Shown: one piece after another, positions 35,917-44,442 of the stretch | How the letters are laid out: the number at the start of each line of letters is the position of its first letter | How positions within the stretch are numbered: position 1 is the stretch's first letter | Source of the DNA: Bartonella harrusi | GTDB lineage: Bacteria > Pseudomonadota > Alphaproteobacteria > Rhizobiales > Rhizobiaceae | NCBI RefSeq assembly: GCF_024297065.1 | Contig: NZ_CP101114.1 | Coordinates: forward strand, 682,001-746,000 | Length of the DNA stretch: 64,000 nt | Direction of reading: 5' to 3' | Made by a program: the position numbers and the translations under genes | Notes under the pieces: generated by a model | Database searches by the model: none | Seen by the model: only the letters and a program-made list of their open reading frames with translations | Told to the model about the DNA's origin: nothing

Positions 35917-36582
35917 GTGCATATGTTCTACAATGGCATTTTTAACACACCAGATGAGGCAGCGCGTAATGCGGTCCAGTTAGCTGATAATGATCATGAG
36001 CCACTTTATTTTACAGTTTTCCCAAAAGCTGAAGACATGATCGTAGAGGTAGGAGTAGCGATTTATGAGTATTTTGGGGGATGGAGTAATTCAAGCAAGA
36101 AGTTCCAAAATTTTGTGAAGCAATATGGCAATGAGGGGGCGATTGTCAGTGCGCATAGCCGCGGTACCCTAACAGTAAGCAATGGAGTAAATAATTTTAA
36201 AAAGCATGGTGTCTACGGTGTAGCTAAGAAAACAGACTTCTATCTTTTTGGAGCGGCTGCTCACAATCAATCGATAGCAAATACAGTAGATGAGATAAGC
36301 TATGGCAAAAAAAATTATGTCTACACACAAGGCCATTTATTAGACCCTATTAGTACGGTTGTTGGTTACAATTGGCCTACGGCTTATGGGATACCTTTCA
36401 GACTATATTATTTATATCCACCAGCAATTCCACCAGCAATTGTAGTGAGAGAGGGAGGGGGAGCATTAGCGGGTTTCAACCCCAGTACCCATAGGTGTTA
36501 TGGTGATGCAAGTCCTGAGTGTAAAGATAATTATGGTTCATTTGATTTTAAAAAAGTTCATTCGACGAGAACAGGGAGCTAA
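35917..36582 (+). CDS. Orphan toxin-tip fragment F (lipase-like)
   Basis: The 221-codon frame starts at an ATG inside the cassette; similarity to the parent begins at about 35868 (CCTTTAACGGATGAGGAG). It is a mosaic: its first part (IVEVGVAIYEYFGGWSNSS) matches tip E, and its second part (VSAHSRGTLTVSN through HLLDPIS) matches tip B almost exactly. The Ser-Asp-His order is kept (STHRCYGD). No stem or start signal is convincing. It is followed by a truncated antidote gene, so this module is partly dead. Confidence 0.65.
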   Translation: MHMFYNGIFNTPDEAARNAVQLADNDHEPLYFTVFPKAEDMIVEVGVAIYEYFGGWSNSSKKFQNFVKQYGNEGAIVSAHSRGTLTVSNGVNNFKKHGVYGVAKKTDFYLFGAAAHNQSIANTVDEISYGKKNYVYTQGHLLDPISTVVGYNWPTAYGIPFRLYYLYPPAIPPAIVVREGGGALAGFNPSTHRCYGDASPECKDNYGSFDFKKVHSTRTGS

Positions 36583-36584
36583 AA

Positions 36585-36794
36585 ATGAAACAAACCTTAA
36601 GATTATTGAGTGTGCTCATTCTATTAAGTATCACTGGATGTGACATTGAAAACATCGACAAATCTCCTTCCGGAGAAGTAGCAGGGTGGAAGAAGCCAGG
36701 AGCAAACTTTACTGAGGTAGGAAAAGCTTTGCTAGAATGTAGGCACGCGGGCTTTTTACAACTCGACTTTGTTAAAAAGACTGAATCAGGGTGA
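36585..36794 (+). pseudogene. Truncated lipoprotein immunity gene F, fused to phage DNA
   Basis: The first ~52 codons are a normal family member (MKQTLRLLS, lipobox LLSITGC, DIENIDKSPSGEV, ALLEC). At about 36740 the sequence changes abruptly to DNA encoding RHAGFLQLDF, the upstream neighbourhood of an endolysin fragment. The cysteine-rich second half is missing, so the product cannot be a functional antidote. This marks the right-hand breakpoint of the toxin array. Confidence 0.75.
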
Positions 36795-37050
36795 TTATGC
36801 GTCTGTTTCTTTTGAATTGCAAAAATGGAATAACACTGGAGGAAAAGTTCTAAAAGGTTTAGCCAATCGGCGCGCTGCTGAAGCGGGATTATGGGCTCGA
36901 GGGTTTTATGTTTCTTCTAACTATCAAAGAGTTCAAGTGAAGGAGGCAACGGGGGCACTTAAAATAAAAGCCTTAGCAACGATTATAGGCTCTTGCTCTG
37001 GTCTTGGGGGCTCCTTAGCAGGCAATGGTTCCATTCAATGGGCTTTTTAG
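36769..37050 (+). pseudogene. Phage endolysin (GH24 lysozyme) C-terminal fragment
   Basis: The sequence LNQGDYASVSFELQKWNN, then GGKVLKGLANRRAAEAGLW, is the C-terminal half of T4-type/GH24 phage lysozymes. The catalytic N-terminal half (the ExxxxxxxYxDxxG region) is absent and replaced by the truncated lipoprotein gene. It is a remnant of a prophage or gene-transfer-agent lysis cassette that cut peptidoglycan for particle release. Confidence 0.75.
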
Positions 37051-37124
37051 CCGATCTTATGGTTTTAGTAGCTTGTGTTGGTTTTGTGTTTGTCGCCAAA
37101 CGGTTTCGGGAGCAACGGCTATGA
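37038..37124 (+). CDS. Small single-membrane-segment protein of the lysis cassette
   Basis: The 28-residue frame MGFLADLMVLVACVGFVFVA then KRFREQRL overlaps the endolysin end by 13 bp and the next ATG (ATGA). One hydrophobic helix and a basic C-terminus fit a small phage lysis or holin-associated protein. The tight overlaps suggest it is real, but no family is recognised. Confidence 0.4.
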   Translation: MGFLADLMVLVACVGFVFVAKRFREQRL

Positions 37125-37347
37125 TTGTTCATTTCAAGAAATATCACTTGATGTTTACAGCGGTTTTAGCCGTTTTTTTATGGCTTTAGCGAAAGCGTTT
37201 CATTTAGGCAAGAAAAGCGAACAGCACAAGCAAACAGAGGAAGCTTTAAAGCAAGTGAAAACGCGTCTTGAGGTTGGAAATGAAGTTAATCAGAAGAGTG
37301 ATGGTGATGTGCGCCGTGAGCTTTCTCGTTGGGTGCGCAGCGAATAG
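37121..37347 (+). pseudogene. Spanin-like (Rz-type) lysis protein, frameshifted
   Basis: From 37121 the frame gives a start MIVHFKKYHLMFTAVLAVFLWL (shown up to the membrane helix) and then stops at TAG (about 37187). Directly after this, in another frame, comes a charged helix (GKKSEQHKQTEEALKQVKTR) ending in RRELSRWVRSE. An N-terminal membrane helix followed by a coiled coil is the layout of phage inner-membrane spanins. A single indel near 37185 explains the break. Identity is inferred from layout and position behind an endolysin. Confidence 0.5.
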
Positions 37348-37464
37348 GATTGAGAGTTGTGGTGGTTAGTTGCCGATTTATTTGAACCAGCAGGATGTTG
37401 GTGTGATCAGTGCCAATTTAGCAAGAGATATTACAAGCATGAGCCCATTTATGTGGTTGGAAAG

Positions 37465-37683
37465 ATGAACAGAAAGCACAAGAGTGAAGAGCAAGACCTT
37501 ACAGAGAGAGGACGACAGCTTCTTCATGAGATGATCACCACCTATCAGGGTGTGAAGATGATGTCACGCTTTATGAAGTGGATTGCGTTGATTGTCTTTA
37601 TGTTTGTTATCGATTTTGCTCGCCTTATGGATGCGCTCGACAATATCTTCACACACCTCAAAAGATGGATAAGCAAAAGTTAG
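37465..37683 (+). CDS. Small membrane protein, phage-associated
   Basis: I use the ATG at 37465; a longer frame begins at 37357 but its Trp/Cys-rich beginning looks non-coding. The 72 residues hold a charged N-terminus (MNRKHKSEEQDLTERGRQL), a membrane helix (WIALIVFMFVIDFARLM) and a basic end. The position after lysis remnants suggests a holin or a gene-transfer-agent accessory, but nothing specific is recognised. Confidence 0.5.
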   Translation: MNRKHKSEEQDLTERGRQLLHEMITTYQGVKMMSRFMKWIALIVFMFVIDFARLMDALDNIFTHLKRWISKS

Positions 37684-37755
37684 ACACTCCAAAGTTCTTC
37701 TAAAAATTTAAAACAATGATCAGGCTTGTAAAAGCTTCAAGGATTGTATTTTGTT

Positions 37756-38540
37756 ATGAAAGAAGAAAGTTTTACACAAACGCTTTTTACATGGATGGGG
37801 GGAAACACTATTTACGTCGTAAAATTGTACCTATTTTAAATAGTATCGAACATGAAAGTTATGTTGAACCTTTTTTAGGTTCTGGTGTTATTTTTTTTAA
37901 CAAGTGCCCCGCAAAATATTCGGTTCTCAATGATTTGAATGGAGAGATTACAGATCTGTTTCAATGTGTTCAAAATCATTTTTATGATTTAGCCAAGCAA
38001 TTAGAGTGGTTTGTTTGTTCAAGACAGTTATTTTTTGATCTAGCTAAAGTTAATCCTGTTGGTTTGTCTCCAGTTGAAAGAGCGGCGCGCTTTTTATTTC
38101 TTCAATGATGTGTCATGTATGGCAAAAAAGATTATAGTACTTTTGGCTTTGGAAGAAAAAAACCGACGAGTTTTAATCCCGATAAATTTTTAGAACGGAT
38201 GAGGCGAGTTAGACGCAAGCTTGTTGATACAACGATATTAAACTTTTCATGGGAGCGTGTTGTTAAAATTTTTGATGCACCAGACAGTTTGTTTTATTTA
38301 GACCCTCCTTATTATCTGAAGGGTGATTATTATTCCTCTGGTAATTTTAGAGAAGATGACTTTGTTGAGATGTCGCGCATTCTTAAGACTATAGCAGGTA
38401 AGTTTGTCTTAAGTCTCAATGATTGTCAGGAGGTACGTGAAATCTTCAAAGATTTTGATTTTTTAGAAATGGAAACACTTAGAGCATCTGGTTTTTCTAA
38501 AAAAAGGCCCCGAAAAGAACTGTTGATTCGCAATAATTAA
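37756..38540 (+). pseudogene. Dam-type DNA adenine N6-methyltransferase (D12 class), disrupted
   Basis: The probable start is 37756 (MKEESFTQTLFTW), giving the family opening F-x-W-x-GGK. A G6 tract at 37797-37802 is one base short of keeping GGK in frame with HYLRRKIVPIL. Motif I is present (VEPFLGSG), then a UGA stop interrupts the frame at 38106-38108 (FLFLQ-stop-CVMYG). The second part has the catalytic DPPY (FYLDPPYYL) and a target-recognition-like basic region. Family members methylate adenine in short sites; phages carry them against host restriction. Two lesions make this copy inactive. Confidence 0.75.
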
Positions 38541-38605
38541 GAGAAAAATCTAAAAGTTTTTGCTAGAATCAGAGCAAATATTTATTTTATTAATAGGATT
38601 TTTAG

Positions 38606-39015
38606 ATGGTTACCCCCTTTGGTAAAAGCTTATGCAAACTTCGCATTGATCATTCTGAACGTCTTATAGATATGGTAGAGAGATTAGACATCTCTGTCTC
38701 ATTTTTATCATCAGTAGAAATTGGCAAAAAATCTGTACCAGTTGGCATGGAAGAAAAAATCATAGAGCTTTACGCTTTAGATCAAGAGGCAGAGCAGAAC
38801 GTTTAAGGCAAGAAACTGATGTTTGTCGTCATAGTTTTACGATCAAGCCGTCTGATCAGTTGAGGTGTGAAATCACCGGCATGTTTGTGAGAATGTTGAA
38901 TAGTTTTTCACAACAGGATTGAGAAGCTTTTAGGACATTATTAGAAATGCTTAGGGAAGAAAAAAAGAGAAGATGCATCTGTTGTGGAGGCGTAATTCAA
39001 AATTCTATTCCCTAA
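38606..39015 (+). pseudogene. XRE-family helix-turn-helix regulator, disrupted
   Basis: The intact first frame (38606-38806) gives FGKSLCKLRIDHSERLIDMV, LDISVSFLSSVEIGKK and VPVGMEEKIIELY, a clear XRE helix-turn-helix. It then runs off frame at about 38790. One base over, the protein continues as ERLRQETDVCRHSF, then CEITGMFVRMLNSFSQQD, a UGA stop (38920-38922) and EAFRTLLEMLREEKKR. So about 135 residues were encoded originally. A DNA-binding repressor of the adjacent phage genes is the likely former role. Confidence 0.7.
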
Positions 39016-39086
39016 CCTTTATTCACACATCCCGAACCCTAAAAAACATATCGAAAATCAATGAGTTATTTATATAAAAAAGGATG

Positions 39087-39161
39087 TGGTGCGCCCAAGG
39101 GGAATCGAACCCCTGTTTCCGCCGTGAAAGGGCGGCGTCCTAACCGCTAGACGATGGGCGC
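39087..39161 (-). tRNA. tRNA-Glu (anticodon TTC)
   Basis: On the minus strand the cloverleaf has acceptor GCGCCCA/TGGGCGC, anticodon stem CCGCC/GGCGG with loop CTTTCAC (anticodon TTC), a T-arm with GGTTCGATTCC, and an encoded 3' ACCA. It reads GAA/GAG codons. Its 3' end points towards the phage remnant, the side on which tRNA-targeting integrases insert. Confidence 0.95.
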
Positions 39162-40761
39162 AAACCAATGATGAGGCTTATAGAGAGGATCTTTTTACTT
39201 CGCAAGCCCTCTGTGTGATTTTTTTGAAAAAAAACACTTTTTATTGAATTATTTTGTATATGTTTCTTTCACTTTTAGCTAGATTTTTTTATTTTTTGGA
39301 GTTGTTCGTAAAAAAAATAGGAAGAATAATTGTTATAGTTGATAAAAAGTTTTTTGGCACTACATCCGTTGAATGATATTTTTTGTACTGATTCATTTTG
39401 AGGGAGAAATCAAAATAATAAAATCAGTATTCTGAATATACTGGTGTTTTTGGGGATATACTCTTTAGCACTTTATTTGTTCAAAAATTTTCTACGAAGA
39501 GAGCTGCTATTGAGATTTTTGAGAAAATTACAAATCACTGCAAAATTTAATACACTGCGCTGTTTGTTGAGAAGAGTGATTATAAGCTTAAAAATGATAC
39601 GAATGATGTAAAACTTATCTTTACAGAGGATTGTAGATTCATTTTATTTAATTCAATGAAAGAAAACGCATACCATAGGTAAAAAGTGTTGAATCATCTT
39701 TATAGAAAAACGGAAGTTAATTACTATTTTTTTCATTTTTAGTTTTATGTTGTTGAATAAAAAACTTTGGAAAAAATGAAATTTTGTTCTTTTCTCTTCC
39801 ACTATGTATGAAACAATACTCTGTTTGAGAGTTTTTATACATGTCGATAAGTGGGTACGCTTAATTGTAATGTATTAAAACTCTGACTATCAATGATGCA
39901 TTGATGTAAAATAGTTTAGATTTATAAAAGCTACCGTTACATTATATTGATATTGCGCAATATTTCATGATGATGTTGTCTATAAATTAAAACTTATGAT
40001 TTTTGTTTTGATGTAAAATATTGGTACATATGTGAGAGATAATAAATTTCCTATTTAAGGAGAAGATATTTCTATTATAGCTTACAAAGCACAACAACAG
40101 GAAGAGATATATCGTTTTCTCTCATTAGATTGTTTTCTTAGTTACCTTAAATTTATCTGAAGGAATGTTGTTTGTTCAATATTTGTGAGACTGGAAGAGA
40201 AGCTTTATATGTGATTTTTAAGTTTTTAATTGCCGTTTTTTGATGATCGTTTGCATCTGTAAATTTGAAAGATTTCTAGTAAAAATACCTGTAATAATTT
40301 AGCTTATATATTTTTTTCAATCTATCGGCCAATAAGTTTTTTTATTGAAAATGAGAGATTTATAATTTTTATGTATATAAAATTTTGTTGAGGTTATAGA
40401 GAGCTTTGTATTACTATAAAATGGATTGTGATGCTTTCTTTTAGAAACAATGTTTCTTTATGTTGCTATTGTTTAGAAGATCTATACAAAGCAATGCAGA
40501 ATTTATGATTGAAAATTTTTCATGGATATATTCAGTCTTCAATACCTAAAGCAGTTGTTTTTATTAAGGCTATTACTCTTTGGAAAAAAGAAATATTTTG
40601 TTTTAGAAATTTAAATGCGTAGTATTGTTGTCTTAGCGGAAAAATGGGTTGAATAGAATGGGGGAGTTTTTTAAATGATCTTTATTTATAAGCATCATAT
40701 TGATTGATTTTCGCATCATTTAAATATTTTTCAAAAGAAGATAGGGATGAGTAGTTAGATA
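39162..40761. other. 1.6-kb AT-rich gene-free stretch
   Basis: Between tRNA-Glu and hom no frame of credible composition is found on either strand. The DNA is strongly AT-rich with many T/A runs. The last bases hold the hom ribosome site (AGGGATGAG) and the first hold the tRNA promoter region. I see no RNA gene that I can defend. Confidence 0.5.
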
Positions 40762-42072
40762 ATGGCAGAAGCTTTAAAGGTTGGCATTGCGGGGCTGGGT
40801 ACTGTTGGTAGCTCAGTGATGAGAGTTCTACAAGAAAAGGCGAGTAGTTTAGCTTGCCAATGTGGGCGACCAATTAAAATTGTTGCGGTTAGTGCACGTG
40901 ATAAAAGCCGTAATCGTGGCATTGATTTGAGTGATGTGAAATGGTTCGATTCACCTGTAGATATGGCTGTGTCTGATGAGATTGATGTTTTTGTTGAATT
41001 AATTGGTGGCGAATTAGATGTTGTGTATGAAGCTGTAAAGAAAGCGCTTGAGAGAGGACATCATGTTGTTACTGCTAATAAAGCACTGCTTGCTCGACAT
41101 GGAGTAACACTTGCTGTCATTGCAGAAAAAAAAGGTGTTTTTCTTCATTTTGAAGCGGCTATTGCTGGAGGAATTCCTGTTATAAAAGCGATACGAGAAT
41201 CACTTGCTGGAAGCTATATATCGCGGATTTATGGTATTCTCAATGGAACTTGCAACTATATATTAACACGCATGTTTGCGGAAGGACTTTCATTTGAAGA
41301 TTGTTTGGCAGACGCACAGAGACTTGGTTATGCTGAAGCTGATCCAGCTTTTGATATTGGGGGAAATGATACTGCTCATAAATTAGCTTTATTGACAAGT
41401 TTGGCATTTGGAACTGCAGTTTCGTTAGATGATGTTTATGTTGAAGGAATTAGCAATATTTCGCAAATTGATATCCGTGCGGCTGATGAATTGGGGTATC
41501 GGATTAAGCTTTTAGGGGTTGCATTAAAGACCGATTCTGGAATCGAGCAACGTGTTCATCCAACAATGGTACCGACGTCATCAATGATTGCACAGATTCA
41601 TGGTGTAACAAACGCTCTTTCTATTCAAAGTGATTTATTAGGGGAATTGCTGTTTTCTGGTCCTGGAGCTGGAGGGGTGGCAACAGCATCAGCGGTTATT
41701 GGTGATTTGGTTGACATAGCGAAAGTGCGTCACGGTTTTCAATATGCACCTGTTTTCAGAAGTCCAGCATTGGAACTTTCTCCTCATAAAAGAGCGCGTA
41801 TTTCCCATCATGCTGGTGGTTATTTCATTCGTTTGAATGTTCATGATCGTGCTGGTGTTTTTGCCGCAGTTGCACAGCATATGGCTGATAATTATATTTC
41901 ATTAGAGTCAATTGTTCAAAGACCTTTCGTAGACAGTCAGATTGTAAAAACAATTATTTTAATAACCCATGAAACAACAGAGGTTAATGTACGACAAGCG
42001 CTTGCAGCAATTGAAAAAGGTGGTCATCTTGTTGCAAAATCTCAATTCATTCGTATCGAACCTATGGCATAG
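40762..42072 (+). CDS. hom: Homoserine dehydrogenase
   Basis: This enzyme reduces aspartate semialdehyde to homoserine with NAD(P)H, the branch point to threonine and methionine. The 436 residues match the usual ACT-containing form: a Rossmann motif near the start (VGIAGLGTVGSSVMRVL), the VVTANKALLARHG block, the catalytic segment with FEAAIAGGIPVIK and GILNGTCNYI, then YAEADPAFDIGGNDTAHK. A C-terminal ACT domain (RLNVHDRAGVFAAVAQHMAD) suggests feedback control by threonine. The start ATG follows AGGGATGAG at a somewhat long distance. glpX follows after 148 bp on the same strand, an arrangement common in Rhizobiales. Confidence 0.97.
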   Translation: MAEALKVGIAGLGTVGSSVMRVLQEKASSLACQCGRPIKIVAVSARDKSRNRGIDLSDVKWFDSPVDMAVSDEIDVFVELIGGELDVVYEAVKKALERGHHVVTANKALLARHGVTLAVIAEKKGVFLHFEAAIAGGIPVIKAIRESLAGSYISRIYGILNGTCNYILTRMFAEGLSFEDCLADAQRLGYAEADPAFDIGGNDTAHKLALLTSLAFGTAVSLDDVYVEGISNISQIDIRAADELGYRIKLLGVALKTDSGIEQRVHPTMVPTSSMIAQIHGVTNALSIQSDLLGELLFSGPGAGGVATASAVIGDLVDIAKVRHGFQYAPVFRSPALELSPHKRARISHHAGGYFIRLNVHDRAGVFAAVAQHMADNYISLESIVQRPFVDSQIVKTIILITHETTEVNVRQALAAIEKGGHLVAKSQFIRIEPMA

Positions 42073-42220
42073 AATGGATAATTTGTTTTATAATGACAAA
42101 ACGATAGACTTGAATATTTTTCTTTTGTGGAAAGTTCTTGTCTTTGCTAAAAGCTTACTTCTTAATGCTTTGCAATAAATGCTCATGCTTTTGTTAGTAC
42201 TCATTTGGTAGGATTTTTAT

Positions 42221-43210
42221 ATGCCCACAATTCAGAAGAATTTAAATGGACTTGATCGTATTTTAACACTTGAATTGGTCCGTGTCACTGAACGTGCTGC
42301 CGTTGCAGCTGCACGATGGCGCGGTCGTGGTGATGAAAAAGCCGCTGATCAAGCTGCGGTAGATGCAATGCGTCAGGAACTTAATCGATTGCCCATTGAT
42401 GGTACAGTCGTGATTGGTGAAGGGGAACGCGATGAAGCTCCTATGCTTTATATTGGAGAAAAAGTAGGTCTTCAAAAAAATGGGTTAGCGATTGATATTG
42501 CACTTGATCCACTCGAGGGAACAACAATTTGTGCCAAAAATCTTGCTAATTCCCTTGCTGTTATTGCAATTGCTGAAAAGGGTAATTTGCTTTACGCTCC
42601 TGATGTTTATATGCAAAAAATTGCTGTTGGACCTGGTTATCCTGAAGGAGTTGTCGATATAGATGCTTTGCCGGCTGATAATATTCACGCCCTTGCAAAA
42701 GCTAAGGGTGTTGCTGTGAATCAGGTGACTGTTTGTATTATGGATCGATCGCGCCACAAGAAATTAATTGAGGAAGTACGAGCAACAGGGGCATCAATTC
42801 GTTTAATTGGCGATGGAGATGTTGCGGCCGTTATCGATACAACTGATCCAGATGAAACGGGTGTTGATATATATATGGGGATTGGTGGAGCACCAGAGGG
42901 CGTATTAGCGGCAGCAGCTTTGCGTTGTATTGGTGGGCAGATACAAGGACGTTTGCAGCTTGATACAGAAGAAAAAATTGCACGTGCAGCCAAAATGGGG
43001 ATCGATAACCCTCATAAAGTTTATACAATGGAAGAAATGGCAAAGGGTGATGTGCTGTTTTCTGCAACAGGTGTAACCGATGGTAGTATGCTTTCTGGTG
43101 TTAAATTTACCTCTCGTTATATTCAAACGGAAACGCTTGTAATGCGTTCACATACCGGTACAATTCGTCATATTAAAGCGCAGCATAGGGATTGTACAAA
43201 ATTTGATTAA
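42221..43210 (+). CDS. glpX: Fructose-1,6-bisphosphatase, class II (GlpX)
   Basis: It hydrolyses fructose-1,6-bisphosphate to fructose-6-phosphate in gluconeogenesis, a metal-dependent cytosolic reaction. The 329 residues carry the class II signatures: GEGERDEAPMLYIGEKVG (substrate and metal region), IALDPLEGTTICAKN (metal-binding Asp/Glu) and YMGIGGAPEGVLAAAALRC. A TAGGATTTTT ribosome site lies before the ATG. This enzyme, with no class I copy visible here, would allow growth on amino acids or other non-sugar carbon in the host. It is the last gene of the plus-strand pair and converges on the aminotransferase gene. Confidence 0.97.
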   Translation: MPTIQKNLNGLDRILTLELVRVTERAAVAAARWRGRGDEKAADQAAVDAMRQELNRLPIDGTVVIGEGERDEAPMLYIGEKVGLQKNGLAIDIALDPLEGTTICAKNLANSLAVIAIAEKGNLLYAPDVYMQKIAVGPGYPEGVVDIDALPADNIHALAKAKGVAVNQVTVCIMDRSRHKKLIEEVRATGASIRLIGDGDVAAVIDTTDPDETGVDIYMGIGGAPEGVLAAAALRCIGGQIQGRLQLDTEEKIARAAKMGIDNPHKVYTMEEMAKGDVLFSATGVTDGSMLSGVKFTSRYIQTETLVMRSHTGTIRHIKAQHRDCTKFD

Positions 43211-43268
43211 TGTTTTTTTCCATGTAACACTTAAAAAGTGAAAGAAAATTGTTTTTTTGGAAGGTGTC

Positions 43269-43303
43269 TTTCCATAAAAGCTCTAAAAGGTACCTTTATG
43301 GAA
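43269..43303. terminator. Inverted repeat between convergent glpX and ilvE
   Basis: TTCCATAAAG pairs with CTTTATGGAA around a 14-base loop containing AAAGGTACCTTT. It lies between two converging genes, so a bidirectional terminator is possible, but no T run follows on either strand. Confidence 0.35.
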
Positions 43304-43335
43304 GGATTGACGGTATGTTGAAGAATTGTTTTCTG

Positions 43336-44442
43336 TTATGAGAGTGGGACAGAATGTACCCAGCCATTTTTATCTTCTATATTGCCTTTTTGAAGGTTAA
43401 CAAGCTGTGTGCGAAATTGCTTTGTAATCTCACCAATTATTTCATTTCCGATAGTAAACTCACCATCTTTGTATTTAAAACGTCCAATTGATGTAATAAC
43501 AGCTGCTGTACCACAAGCAAAGACTTCCTTAAGGCAACCATTTTGTGCATCTTTTTTGAGAGATTCAAAAGAATAGGGGCGTTCTTCTATCTTTAATCCC
43601 ATTTGTTGCGCCAATTGTAAAATTGAGTGACGTGTTATTCCTGGAAGGATAGTGCCGTTAAGTGCAGGTGTTACAAGTGTATTATTTGCCATAATAAAGA
43701 AAACATTCATACCGCCGAGTTCTTCAATCCATTTATGTTCAACCATATCAAGGAAAAGTACTTGGCTACAATTATTTTGTGCTGCGCTATTTTGTGCTAG
43801 TAAGCTTGCTGCATAGTTGCCACCACATTTGGCTGCGCCTGTGCCTCCTGGACCGGCACGACTATAATCTGTTTCGATCCATACGCTAATAGACTTTTCT
43901 TCTCCTTTAAAATAGGATTCGACGGGAGATGCTATGATACAAAAAAGATATTCTTGAGAAGCGCGAACACCTAAAAAGGCTTCATTACCAAACATGAATG
44001 GACGTATGTAGAGGCTCGCATTTGGAAGGTCTGAAACCCATTTTTGATCAATTTTTACCAATTGATTAACGGCTTCTAAGAAAATACCCTGTGGCAATTC
44101 TGGCATAGCCAAACGCTTTGCCGATTCTATCAAACGCTGTGCATTGGCTTCAGGGCGGAATAACAAGATGCGCCCATCTTTTGCGTGATAGGCTTTTAAA
44201 CCTTCAAAAATCTCTTGCCCATAATGCAAAACAGTGCTTGCTGGATTAATCTCTAAAGCTTTGTGTTGAGAAATAACAGCGTTATGCCAACCTTTCTCTT
44301 CAGTCCATTGTATGGTACACATATGATCTGTAAAAAATTGACCAAAGCCGGGATTTTTTAGAATTTCCTCACGGTTCTCGTCTGATAAAGGAGAGGGATG
44401 TTTTTCTATTTTAAACGGAAGCAGTGATGTAGAAATTTTCAT
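43336..44442 (-). CDS. ilvE: Branched-chain amino acid aminotransferase
   Basis: This PLP-dependent fold-type IV transaminase interconverts leucine, isoleucine and valine with their keto acids. The ATG at 44442 (MKISTSLLPFKIEKHPSP) has AAAAGG about 10 bp upstream; the longer frame adds 24 unlikely residues. The 368-residue length fits the BCAT2/mitochondrial-like class. Seen: HYGQEIFEGLKAYHA, LYIRPFMFGNEAFLGV, GGTGAAKCGGNYAASLLAQ (the K-x-GGNYA block expected to hold the PLP lysine), VEHKWIEELGGMNVFF, and GTAAVITSIG (phosphate binding). It stands alone on the minus strand. Confidence 0.95.
   Translation of the reverse strand: MKISTSLLPFKIEKHPSPLSDENREEILKNPGFGQFFTDHMCTIQWTEEKGWHNAVISQHKALEINPASTVLHYGQEIFEGLKAYHAKDGRILLFRPEANAQRLIESAKRLAMPELPQGIFLEAVNQLVKIDQKWVSDLPNASLYIRPFMFGNEAFLGVRASQEYLFCIIASPVESYFKGEEKSISVWIETDYSRAGPGGTGAAKCGGNYAASLLAQNSAAQNNCSQVLFLDMVEHKWIEELGGMNVFFIMANNTLVTPALNGTILPGITRHSILQLAQQMGLKIEERPYSFESLKKDAQNGCLKEVFACGTAAVITSIGRFKYKDGEFTIGNEIIGEITKQFRTQLVNLQKGNIEDKNGWVHSVPLS

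Noticed and set aside
38106..38108. UGA in the Dam-like gene as selenocysteine
   Set aside because: Methylases of this class have no catalytic Cys or Sec here, no SECIS-like hairpin was seen, and a second lesion is present in the same gene.
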